From the NCBI GenBank assembly GCA_036852015.1, contig JAANDG010000477.1, forward strand, positions 51,154 to 115,153: a stretch of 64,000 nt of DNA, written 5' to 3'. The notes beneath the pieces are model-generated. The model was not told the DNA's origin and ran no database searches. It was given only the letters and a program-made list of their open reading frames with translations. The translations under genes were made by a program, and so were the position numbers. The stretch is from Pelodera strongyloides (lineage: Eukaryota; Nematoda; Chromadorea; Rhabditida; Rhabditidae). Shown here piece by piece: positions 25,514 to 35,839 of the stretch; positions within the stretch are counted from its first letter, which is position 1; every line of letters starts with the position of its first letter.

Positions 25514-25949
25514 CTCATGAATGTGGACGAACTGAGTTGTGCACGGCAATCACACGAATACTAACGCTCAGGTTTTCCCTGGTGAAGGCTTCTCCTTCTG
25601 CTTTCCCTCCTTAGGAGGTTTGCTAACGGAAAAAAAACGACTGTCTGTATATGTAGTGCAAGTTGTTTTTATTATCATTAGAAGTAAGTTATTGTAAGTG
25701 TATTACGCTTCAATAACTTGCAAAAATATTTTTATATATTGTCCGAGTTCATATCTCACTAATTAGAACAAGTCTTTACGGCCCTTGAAGATTGTACTTT
25801 TGTTTTTAATTATACGGATATAGGACTCTCCACAAGTTTTTATATTTTTTGACCTCATTAAGTTTATAGTATTATCCGCTTTTCTTGCTATAATTTATAT
25901 TCTTTACGTCTCTGTTGGCCTAAGAATTGCGTTGATGTAGTATACCCTT

Positions 25950-26330
25950 GCCATTGTCCCGAGGGCCTAGTAGTAGTAATTATCGAACCATTATCATTAT
26001 CGCGTGTTAGTCTGTATATCATATAGTATTTGTTCATGTTCTATATTCTATAGTAAGTATATCTCATAGTATAGGTGTTAGTATGTATATCCTATAGTAG
26101 TAATATGTATGTATATCCTATAGTAGTAGTAAGTAGTATGTATGTCCTAGTAGTAGTATGTGTATGTATATCCTACAGTAGTAGTATGTTTGTCCTATAG
26201 TAGCAGTGTGTATGCATAACCTATAGTAGTAGTATAGTAGTATTTGTCCTATAGCAGTAGTATGTATATGTATATCCCGTATTAGTGGTAGTACGTATAT
26301 CCTATACAGTGTTAGTATGTATAGAACATT
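25950..26330. repeat. degenerate minisatellite TATCCTATAGTAGTAGTATG
   Basis: About a dozen irregular units of roughly 25-45 bp alternating TATCCTATAGTAG with GTATGTATG. AT-rich and non-coding. Confidence 0.8.
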
Positions 26331-27406
26331 TGATTACTACACTATATTTAATGTCTTGCGCCATTTCTTCCATTTCGCAATAATTAATAGGATATCGACT
26401 GAACTTTTCCTTCATTTTTATTAATAGGAGACGCTGAATCACTTTCACAGGTTCTAGTATGAATAAACTATTTATTATACACGCCTTTCTTATCTACTGG
26501 TGATACAGGACAATATAATGCATTCAGAAGGAAGGAAGGAAGCCGGGGAAGCCCTGGCAAAAGTGCTAAATTTCTGCAAATTGCCGGCACTTTGCATGCA
26601 CCCCGCCTCTTTCCTGCGGCAGGGTCCACAGGCAGGAATGCCTACACAGAGGAGGCAGGATGTCCAGCACCCTGCGGCAGTGTCTGCCTTTTGTCTGTCC
26701 GCGATCCTGCCTGGGGTCAGCCGAGTTGAGTTTACCTAGGTGTTACGTAACACTTCCACTGAACACTTATGGGGTTTGTTTACGGGTTCAGTTTACCCAA
26801 GTAGTGTACTTAACCCTTCAGTTTCCCAGCCTAGAAAACTTTAAATAAAATTTTTAAACTAAAAAAAAGAAGACAAAAGATGCAAATAGAAAAAGGCGAA
26901 AATTATGCAAATTTGCACTTGTTTTAAATTTTAATTATTCGCGCGTGTCAATCTTCCTAAGGGAAACCGCGGGAAATTTACTTTGTTCAAATATGGACAC
27001 GCCTCCAAGTCTAGACCGCGCCCCCACTTCCCCGGTCCGCGAACCGTCGATTTCTCCTCTTTGCCCGGCCGGTTCGCGGCGGGGCGAGGGCGCGGCTTTT
27101 TGCTAGATGGCGTTCGCCTGCGGCTTTTGCCTTCTTTTCGATATAGATCCATTCCTTTCTTCCTAAATCTTGTTCCCGCCCTCATCCTGCGCACTTTCGA
27201 GACTTTCAGATAAAACGAAATGATCAAAACACCCCAATTTCCTAATGAAACGCCGTTTTGTCTGAAGTGCACTTGTTTTTGAAAAGTACCTTTTATACTG
27301 TAGCGACAGACACTTGTTTTCCGTGTTGTTCTTCGCTGTGTACGCGGTTTATCTACGTGAAACATCTTGCCTGACTGTCTGTGTCTGATTAACGTATTTT
27401 CTCATT

Positions 27407-27413
27407 TCTGTAG
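27407..27413 (+). promoter_or_regulatory. possible trans-splice acceptor of the synthetase gene
   Basis: TTCTGTAG-type acceptor about 33 bases upstream of the ATG at 27,446, after a pyrimidine-rich stretch, with no coding sequence upstream. It would suit spliced-leader addition. Weaker than the TTTCAG sites elsewhere in the window. Confidence 0.3.
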
Positions 27414-27445
27414 TGCATTTCCCATTCGTACACGGGAGAATTCCA

Positions 27446-30400
27446 ATGTCGGACGTGCACGTCAGGTTTGATCTGGGCGTGGCTCAAAATGAGTCGGATG
27501 AGGAGGTTAGACATAAAAATCGTTATTTTATGAAATAAAGAAAACTGGTCCTGTTAACTTGTTTATTTTCTAACATTCTAACTTTCGTCAACAACTGCAA
27601 AGCACACTAATGTGCATGTACTAAGCGTTAGCCACTTTCGTTGATGGGTTACGTATATTCGGATACGTTCAAGGTGGGCCTTAGTGTTACCTAAATGGTA
27701 CTGTCTTTATCTCTGGTAGTAGTATAGTGTTGGAGATACGCTTGTTCTTTGGTATCAATCTCCTATTCTAATTTGATGGTTTAGGTTTTCCTTCCCCCAG
27801 CTCCGATCCTTGCGGGAGCCCATGTCTCCGGCCTGCCCTCCTATCGTGAAATCTATTCCGATTCCATTAATAATTCGGATGCCTTCTGGAAACGGATAGC
27901 CAAAGAACTCCATTTCGACCAGAACTCTGGAAAAGGTATTTGATCGCCCTCCTTCACTCCGTGAGGTTAAGGTATTTAGGTATTTCTGTAATGAAACATG
28001 AAACAGTTTTGCTAGATGATAAACTACACATATGGCGATTGATCTGTTTGAAAGCACATGATAGGTTTAACAAAACAAGTCACTCTCTAGTTTATTGGTG
28101 TAAACTACTACTATAAGTTAAGTGCTGCTTTTTAAAATGTTATATTTCCTTATAGGTCTTGAATACAACTTCGATGTCAAGAAGGGCCGAATTTTCACCA
28201 AATTCATGGATGGGTCGAAGACCAACATCTCCTACAATTGCCTGGAGCGGAACATCAAAGCCGGGTATCGTTTTATAACATTACCAGACGGCTATCGCCG
28301 CCTGAGGCGACTACTCACTACTCAGGCGATCCTACTAAAATGATCATACCTGAAACGTAGAATTCCGTTTCTTTCACACAAACAAAGAAGTAAACCCTTC
28401 TCCTTTATATAACAACATGAGACGGTGTATACTGTAAATTCATTGTGAAATATCTTTATATTATCACTTTTGGTATAATAGTGCCTTTGTGTTATTATTG
28501 TGTAGTTATATTGTATTTATTATTCCGCAAGAACAAGAAGATATATGATGATGATATATGAAAATATATTCTTGTAAGAATTTCTTTTAGATTTGGAAAT
28601 CGTGTTGCCTACCTCTGGGAAGGAAACCACCCTTCGGATTTTTCAAAGATCACTTATCAAGAACTTCATGAGAAAGTAAGCGTCTTACTACACTAAGAAT
28701 GTAAGAATATGAGTGTCTTTTTTAATTCGATGAATGTTGTGATTGTCTTATAGATGAGAACTCATTTTATCGATATATATATATAAATATTAAATTATCA
28801 TATTTGTATAGTTACAGTAATACAACCTCATATAGGTGGTGAACTTCTCGGCTGTCCTCCGTGCACATGGAGTGAAAAAGGGCGACGTTGTTGCTATTTA
28901 CCTTCCAATGGTGGGTTGCATAGTTATTTTTCTATTCTGTAATTCCGTAACTGATAGTGTATTTATCTCCAGTTTCGCAGGGCCGAAACAGGGCGAATCT
29001 GGCCCAAAAATCATTCAGCGCGGCTTTCACTTTCCATACATAAGCACAATTTGAAACTCGCTACAAAAATTGAAAATCAGGGACAAATTTGAATTTAATA
29101 CAGATATTCGCATGCAAGTAGCTAATACGTGTACTAATTCAAATTTGTCCCTGATCTTCAATTTTTGTAGCGAGTTTCTTAATGAGTTTCTATATGGAAA
29201 GTGAAAGCCGCGCTGAATGATTTTTTGAGGTGTTTCGGCCCTGCGAAACTGGAGATAAATACACTATTATATATTTTTTTGTTGTGTTGACGTAGTCCCC
29301 ACAGTTTATACATACGCCATTTTAATAATAGTGCTGTGTTTTGTTGGTCAGCCGCTCTAAAATATAAACAAACATATAAATGTAGATGCTTTATTAATCG
29401 GCACTGGCAAGGGATACGAAGAATTAAAGAGAAATACCGGTCAGTTTTTGAAACACATCGAGTACACCAGCACTCCTATGCAGAATATGCAAGTGAGCAT
29501 GAATTAGAATAAAAAATCGAGCTAAATTCGAGCAAATTAGCATAAATACTTAAGGGCGCGTTCGGGATTGCGAAAAGAAAGAAAAGAAATCAAAAAAGTA
29601 GTTCGGGATGGCCGGTCGGAAATGTAAATCTTTTCCACAGTACATATAGCCCGTTGGGCACAGAGACCACTTATATTTATATATGCAGAACTATTTGGAG
29701 ACAATTTGAATGCCTCTGTGCCCACGGGCTATGAGTACTGTGGAAAAGATTTACATTTCCGACCGGCCATCCCGAACTACTTTTTTGATTTCTTTTCTTT
29801 CTTTTCGCAATCCCGAACGCGCCCTAAGAATTCAGCTGTCCGCGATGCGTTTTCAAAACCGGCCAGTATTTCGCTTTAAGTTCACATCACTCAATTTCTT
29901 GTGCTAACCGGGTAATGTTTAGGTTTTGGAACTGGCCGTTACGATGTTGGCCTGTGCCCGTATCGGTGCTCTTCATTCGGTTGTTTTTGCCGGATTCTCC
30001 GCCGACTCCCTTTCCTCCCGTATGGTGGATGCCAAGTGTGTCTTTCTTACTTTTTTGTTTCTCTTAAGTTAGTGACTCTTGCTGATATTTTCTGCCCTAC
30101 AGTATGTTACTACTATTGTTACATTTATGTGGTGAACAGAAAATACAACGTAGAACATATTTGTAATGTAAATTGTACGTCGTTATTGGGCTATGATGAT
30201 CATTTATTTGTGAATAGGTTGATTGAAAAGTAAGAAGTATGCATTGTTGAATCGTTAAATGTTGAATCGATTGTCGCCAATTAAGAGTAATGTTTTGTTC
30301 GTGCAGATGCAGCGTGCTGGTCACGGCTGATGGTTTCTTCCGCGGCTCGAAAGCTGTCGTGTTGAAACCGATAGTGGATAAGGCCGTCGAGTTGTCCAAG
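27446..30400 (+). CDS. acs-19: acetyl-CoA synthetase, N-terminal third only (acs-19-like)
   Basis: AMP-forming acetyl-CoA synthetase makes acetyl-CoA from acetate, ATP and CoA. Seven exons join in phase: 27446-27505, 27785-27935, 28156-28264, 28591-28675, 28836-28910, 29923-30035 and 30307-30400, giving 229 aa of an expected 650-700. Family landmarks in order: [108 protein letters not shown] and [15 protein letters not shown]. The last exon has a normal donor, but downstream there is no exon with the AMP-binding loop (TSGSTGKPKG) or the C-terminal lysine domain on the plus strand before the next genes. A 5.3-kb inverted-repeat element starts 130 bp beyond. All visible exons are open, so the break is recent, or the 3' half is displaced or misassembled. 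The assignment to acs-19 rests on its neighbour brc-1. Confidence 0.85.
28956..29265. mobile_element. inverted-repeat element in synthetase intron 5
   Basis: AGTGTATTTATCTCCAGTTT at left is exactly mirrored by AAACTGGAGATAAATACACT at right; the arms continue through the GCAGGGCCGAAAC and GACAAATTTGAAT blocks, so most of the 310 bp folds back. Intron 5 is 1.0 kb and largely made of this and the next element. Confidence 0.75.
29424..29879. mobile_element. TTAA-bounded MITE, GCGAAATACC family, copy 4, split by another element
   Basis: Left end TTAAAGAGAAATACCGGTCA, right end inverted GGCCAGTATTTCGCTTTAA. Without the insert at 29,554-29,824 its length would be about 180 bp, like other copies. 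It lies in intron 5 of the synthetase gene. Confidence 0.8.
29554..29824. mobile_element. PIF/Harbinger-like MITE nested in copy 4
   Basis: GGGCGCGTTCGGGATTGCGA at left and its exact reverse complement at right, with a TAA duplication on each side (29,551-29,553 and 29,825-29,827). GGGCG termini and a three-base TAA/TTA target are typical of PIF/Harbinger. The arms are nearly perfect over about 110 bp with a short loop, so the insertion is young relative to its host element. Confidence 0.75.
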
Positions 30401-30474
30401 GTGAATCACATAATTAACATTATAAGTTTGTTGAAGTGGTATAACACGTGGTTTGGAGACTATGTTGTATGCTA

Positions 30475-30544
30475 TTTTATTATGCGAAATAATGGATATT
30501 ATTGAAGTATAATATTTATTATATATAGTTAATTCAACATTCAT
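30475..30544. repeat. left copy of a 70-bp inverted repeat at the element junction
   Basis: This stretch of intronic flank plus the first bases of the large element is exactly repeated in reverse complement at 30,962-31,032. It includes TTATTATGCGAAATAATGGA. Confidence 0.85.
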
Positions 30545-30749
30545 GATTGCTTATTTGTCCTCAAAGGGCTCACGTCTCGATTTAAAGCGCAGGATACAAA
30601 CTCCAATTGCAAATGTTCCAAACGCCGTAATTGTTCAAAACACGCGGCAATTGCCTTCGATGCAATTGCCACAATTGAAATGGATGAGTATTTGCGCGGG
30701 AAAAGTTGTTATAAAAGGCGCTAATTGCGCCTTTCAGTCAGTTTTGTTG
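30531..30749 (+). repeat. left terminal inverted repeat
   Basis: Contains (C/T)AATTG boxes at 30,604, 30,628, 30,648, 30,663, 30,672 and 30,722, and TTATAAAAGG near 30,709. The boxes could bind a transposase and the TATA-like word could drive it; both are inference. Confidence 0.8.
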
Positions 30750-33700
30750 AGAGAGCGAAACGGAGAATAGGGTAGGAAAGTAGTAGAAGTTCCCACTAAT
30801 CTTGTACACAGTGTTATACAAAACTCCAGTCTCAGTCAATACAACAACCCCTTAAGAATAAATAGGGGTGACATATTTGAGCCAACCATCGGGTGCTCTA
30901 GCAGAATGCGCTTCCGCACTTCCGCACAAGCCGCAAACTCACCCCCGAGGGAGGGTGGGCCCATGAATGTTGAATTAACTATATATAATAAATATTATAC
31001 TTCAATAATATCCATTATTTCGCATAATAAAATATTATATTCGTTAATTCACCATTCATGATTGCTTGTTTAACGATCTCAAATCGGGAGGGGGTGGTCC
31101 CCTTGTTGCGGGAAGTTCGCACTGTAACTATCTGAACTGAACACAAGATTTGTATCTTTGCATAAATTATTATCGACCTGATTTTCATAATAGCCTATTA
31201 GCAAGCCGGAACTTGAACGCTATTGTGGAATGAGCAGGAATCCCAGGTTAATAATATTCAGTATCTCCCTGATATCCAAGCTAATCCTTAGGCGTAAATA
31301 GCTTCCAGGACCCGTAGGTTACATTTTGACCCGTAGGTTACATGTCGGACACCAAGACCAAGTGCTTGCTACACCTCGAAAAAGGATGGGATTACGAGTG
31401 TAGTTAATTAACGTATCTTGCATATGTATCAACACTTCACGGAATATAGTGCGTTGTGCAAAGTTTGCTGTAGCAAATTAACAAATCACTTATACTGATA
31501 GTTTGGTGGGCAACAGACTCGTTGCCGGCAATTCAGGTGTAAGCGATGTAAACATTCGATGTAGATAATGCAATACCGCGGGTTTTGCTTCTTCAGCTTG
31601 CTCAGGTGTTTCTAAATAACCCAATAACCCTTCAGGAACTATTGTGCTCATGCCGATATCACTTGACAAAAATAAACTGGACCTCGGGTATCAAGCGCAG
31701 TTTTGTTGTGATTGCCACTACTTCAGACATGCCATGTTCTGTGGCTTTGTTTGACGCCTAAACAGCAGTAGGCGCTTCGCCGCTTGCCACTGCGATGGTT
31801 TGGTGCCTTTTGGACCAGACATTTTAACCACATCCGATATCCAATTGAGTAATGGTAATTATGCAGGGTAAAGTCCATACACTGGAGAGTAATTACCGCA
31901 CGCACTAGAATGCTCGCGGAATAAACCAAATCTGGAGAAGCGGTTCATAGATATTTCGTAATTAACCATTGCTCACTGCCTTCTGAGCATTTTAGTCAAT
32001 ATATACCAAATTTCAAAATTTCATTGCTTGTCTGAGTACACTAGCGTACCAGACACTTGTGTATTAGAGTAACTACCCTGTTACAATCGAACTGCTTGAG
32101 TGCGAAATCGTAATTTGCTCCCTCAGGGCTGCTCATGAGCTTCTTCTAGGACCTCGTGCATGATGCATATCCAAATTACCATACAAATGGTTACGTGGTT
32201 ATTGAAGAGGCCCACGCTCACGCTGCCCATTATTGGTACCACCAGAGGGAGAGGTGCAGGATTCGAAACCTGTCCGCACCACGTTTTGCACACAGAAAAA
32301 ACAGCAGAACATCTGTCTTGGTTTACGGCGTAAGTATCACGAAGTGTAGAGGTTCTCCTTGTCTCTACCGTATAGCGGGCTGCGGGGTATCTTCTGTCCT
32401 CAATGGCGCTGGTCAGTGGTCACTGACACTCGACCACAGAGAGTCCGGGGTCTACTGAGGTGTAAATTTTGTAACGGTATCGCTAATCGTGATCAGAATT
32501 AACGGCCCTATCAGACCATAGCTCCAGGAAGTCTGCCAACCTGAGAACCTGCGGTTTTGTACGGACCCAGCCAACCGTCCTGATCGGAGATCAAAGCTTT
32601 GTAGTATAATCTAATGGCCGTGGTTCTTCAAGCTGCACATAATTCTTCAGTCCGTCGACTGACTACGCCAGAAGAATGCACTAGTGCTGTCAACAAGAAT
32701 TACGTAGATAAATCATCGAATACTTATACCGAATGGCATATCGTCTACCTTATGTGTAAAACACAGTTGGGAGCATGAAAAACCGAGAAATGCTAGGGTT
32801 TCTCCCGTTCGCTGGGCATAAGCAATGCAATCACGCGAACCTCACCCGACTGGCTGGCCATACCCAGAGGCCACTATATGGCTTTGAATATTATGTATCA
32901 TGGGCGTTTTATGTTTTGGCCATTTCTGAGTGTACGCAACTGTTATAAGTTAATCTCACATTCAGATTTTGAAACTTCAGAACATATCGAAAGGATGAAT
33001 GGGTATGCCCTTCTTCCCGGTTCAGTCGCTCTACGACAGGTGCGCTGGTGTATGGTAGTTATGCTAACCATCCACTCTCAACATATTAATGATGCCTTTC
33101 AGCGTAGGTATCAACAGTACTCGTCGTTGATGGCAGCGAGGTAACGGTTAACGCCTTCCGGTGTGCTTATAAATTGCCGCACTTACGTAATACGGTAATA
33201 TACACGTAGGATATGTCTCCGGTAATTCGTATGCCCTGTTGGTTTTGGGAACCAAAATGTGCAATGAAATTAGGGTTTCATCTTCAGTTCATTGAACAAG
33301 ATTTGTGGGCCTATTCAATTATCGGGGGTCCGAAAAAATATAACACAATTTAATGTAGTTGATATATATTTAAATATCCATGGGGTGCCTTTAGAACTTT
33401 AGAGTCTGATGAGGTAAGCTTGCCCGAGGAAATTAATTCACTCAATTTCATCCCCAGTATCACAGCTGACAGATTCTAGATTCAGAGATTCAGCGTTTCA
33501 TCCTACAGATACAAGGGGAGATGCATGCTTTTTCAGATCCCTTCACAATACAAGACGTATTGTAATTGTGGGATCTAGCATTCAGGGATCTAGCAACCAA
33601 ATGCATAGAGATTAACAAAGCTATTTCACTGCCACCTCACGAGTCAGTCTTCGGCTCAGATTCGGTGAAGCGAAGTGTTCTGTGACAGATTTTAGGCGAC

Positions 33701-35608
33701 AAAGTCGTATTCTATACTGATTCGTTGTTCCAGGGGGAGTTGCCCACCCCGTTCGGTCGCATTAGAATTTGCTTATTCAAGACTATATCACAGGGGAAGC
33801 CCAACAATAATTGACTTATTGTGCGCTAGATTAGTGCATCGGCTTGTGGTAAGCGGAATTTAGCCGTGCTTGGAACGAACCGTACCGTGCGGCGAGCCGT
33901 CTACCTACATTTGTGTACGGTTTACATCGTACATCAACATTGACTACGCTGCCGCCCCATATTGGGCCGCTGTCTGAGACGCTGACCGCGGCCCCATCTT
34001 GGGCCATATTGCATGCCGCGTTCATGCTAAACCTGTTGTGAGGCTGCTGTCGCCTATGTTTAGCAACACTCAAAAGTATCGCATATAGTTCAAATCAGCG
34101 AAAATATAGCCTGTGCAGGAAGTGCACCAACCACCTAAAGCAGTAGGTAATGGCCAACACTGCTAGTGCGTAGCTCATGCTCATATCGTTTAATACGGTC
34201 ACATACAAGCATCTAGCTATTTGCCCCTGATATTCACAGCACACCTATTTGAGCGGCCGATATCGGCGCTCAGCCAAAGTGTCAAAGTGATTATCGTAAT
34301 TGTGAATTTCACGAATTACTAGGGTAACCGCCACAGTCGAGTCATGAGTTATTTCAGTAACATTTACCAGGTTGGCGTGCATACTCGTTCGAGGATGAAC
34401 CATCTTAAAGGTTAGGGCAACTACTTCGTAGGTCACGGGGAACCAAGTAGACCCATTCGAGAGCCTTTTCAATGATAAGGTCTGATATGTATGTATACAG
34501 ATGTATGATGGCTCGAATTCTACCTCACACGAACCCAAACTATGTTAGCGCTAACGCGCTAAAAGGGAAAAATGAGGAAATATCCTGCATTTATTAGTCT
34601 GACCACGAAGTTGATACTGTACTGGACAGTTGTACCCTCAGCGAGTGCATTATCAGTAAGTGTCTATCGCATCGGGAAGAATCGTTGCGAAACCGAAATT
34701 AGACTTGATAATTACTACACAATTAGTGTATGGTGCATACGGATTTTGCAAGGTTAGCAATGTGCAAATCACGGATTTGACAATGTGCTAATTACCGAAC
34801 AATTAACGCTCAAAATGGCAGTTTGCAAAGAAAACTTGCAAGTGAGGTACGCTGGTACGCATACCAATACGAACACGCGTAATTGCGTGCATCCTCAAAC
34901 CCAAACGGCTGCAAAAAGTTTGTGAGATAACAGGGGTCGAACCCACGGTCAACGCGCTGTCTGGTAATTATTTACCTTCGCCACAAACTATTCGTGCCAT
35001 GCAATTTCCGTCAGCCTTAGCTGAGAATCGGCACCCTATATTACCGTTGCAAGGGATCGGTAGTAAGAGTGGTCGCACTCGCCACTCGCCCATACGCCAA
35101 GTTTATTGTACCAAAAACTAGCCGTGCTGGGAAATAAATTCCACCAGCTTATATCGGGGCTAAACCGCTAAATAAGTGGGTCCTAGTTAGGAACCGCACT
35201 TCTCTGAGACATTCCAATAGTTGGCTATGCTTCTCTGAGCTTCTCAACACGTGCGGCCACACGTGGAGGAACATGCATCTGTGGCAAGGTTCGTTTATAT
35301 TCACTTCAAGAGTAACTTCAAGAGTAAACACTACTTATTGCAGTGATGGGCGCACTCCAATGGCGCGCACTGTAAGTTCATGGAACTCATCACTAAGTAG
35401 TACGATACAGAGAGTGCAGCATGGTGCAACTGACTCATTGTCACAGATGAGTGGTCTTGGCCCGGAGGCACTACGCCAAGCCACAAGGGCAAATTTGGCG
35501 GACCAGAGCAGTGGAAATTAATTGAAGTGTCTTAGCCAAATCCTTGACTGGCTTGGGATCAAATCCCCGACAGACTTCCTTTCCGACCGCTCGACGTGAG
35601 ATCTCGAA
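30750..35608. other. interior of the large element, no gene recognised
   Basis: Includes the second copy of the 70-bp inverted repeat (30,962-31,032) and, at 31,033-31,066, a further copy of the element's end plus its right flank. Beyond that the sequence is of mixed composition with only short open frames. Direct repeats of CCCGTAGGTTACAT-type words occur near 31,312 and 31,330. Two B-box-like words (near 32,256 and 34,935) do not belong to a foldable tRNA. Confidence 0.55.
30962..31032. repeat. right copy of the 70-bp inverted repeat
   Basis: Reverse complement of 30,475-30,544 with no mismatch that I can see. It is followed at 31,033-31,066 by a stretch identical to the reverse complement of 35,806-35,839, that is, the other end of the element and its host flank. 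Confidence 0.85.
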
Positions 35609-35829
35609 AACAAAACTGACTGAAAGGCGCAATTCGCGCCTTTTATAACAACTTTTCCCGCGCGAATACGCATCCATTTCAATTGTTGCAATTGCATCGA
35701 AGGCAATTGCCGCGTCTTTTGAACAATTACCGCGGACTGAAACATTTGCAATTGGAGTTTGTATCCTGCGCTTTAAATCGAGACGTGAGCCCTTTGAGGA
35801 CAAATAAGCAATCATGAATGGTGAATTAA
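35609..35829 (-). repeat. right terminal inverted repeat
   Basis: Reverse complement of the left arm with scattered substitutions, for example CAGTCCGCGG in place of CAAACGCCG near the centre. The flank beyond (GAATATAATGAAAG) differs from the left flank, apart from the copy embedded at 31,033. Confidence 0.8.
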
Positions 35830-35839
35830 CGAATATAAT

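Larger units (their letters stand above)
23625..26725. mobile_element. possible 3.1-kb DNA element bounded by inverted repeats
   Basis: Thirty bases starting CTCGGCTGACCCCAGGCAGG at 23,625-23,654 are repeated exactly in reverse complement at 26,696-26,725. Next to both are GC-rich blocks sharing GGAATGCCTAC. The enclosed DNA holds several open exon-like blocks. This could be a transposon with short inverted ends, or two unrelated insertions of a smaller repeat in opposite directions. No target duplication was recognised. Confidence 0.35.
22154..27445. other. repeat-rich region between brc-1 and the acetyl-CoA synthetase
   Basis: 5.3 kb between two divergent start codons. It contains hairpin-forming AACCCTTCAG-type repeats near 22,255-22,350 and 26,750-26,830, an inverted pair at 23,625 and 26,696, a weak gene-like unit at 24,803-25,513, a minisatellite at about 25,950-26,330 and a GC-rich patch at about 26,990-27,130. 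Promoters for both flanking genes should lie at its ends; I cannot point to specific elements. Confidence 0.6.
30531..35829. mobile_element. 5.3-kb element with terminal inverted repeats of about 220 bp
   Basis: Left arm about 30,531-30,749, right arm about 35,609-35,829, roughly 90% or more identical as reverse complements, starting GTTAATTCAACATTCATGAT (C for the second A of AAC at right). Each arm carries several AATTG boxes, a TATAAAA word and the near-palindrome AAGGCGCGAATTGCGCC. The long arms suggest a Mutator-like or other long-terminal-repeat DNA transposon. The 4.8-kb interior shows no open frame above about 100 codons and no transposase motif that I can recognise, so this copy is non-autonomous or decayed. 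It lies directly downstream of the last synthetase exon seen. Confidence 0.75.

Noticed and set aside
26931..27365. 144-codon basic frame upstream of the synthetase on the minus strand
   Set aside because: Arg/Lys richness follows from a GC-rich patch; no domain, and it overlaps the expected promoter of the synthetase gene. Not excluded by expression data.
32250..32280. Second B-box-like word GCAGGATTCGAAACCTG
   Set aside because: It is only a local palindrome; no cloverleaf around it.
34925..34995. tRNA-like sequence with GGGTTCGACCC on the minus strand
   Set aside because: B-box-like word is present, but I could not pair a full acceptor stem or anticodon arm.
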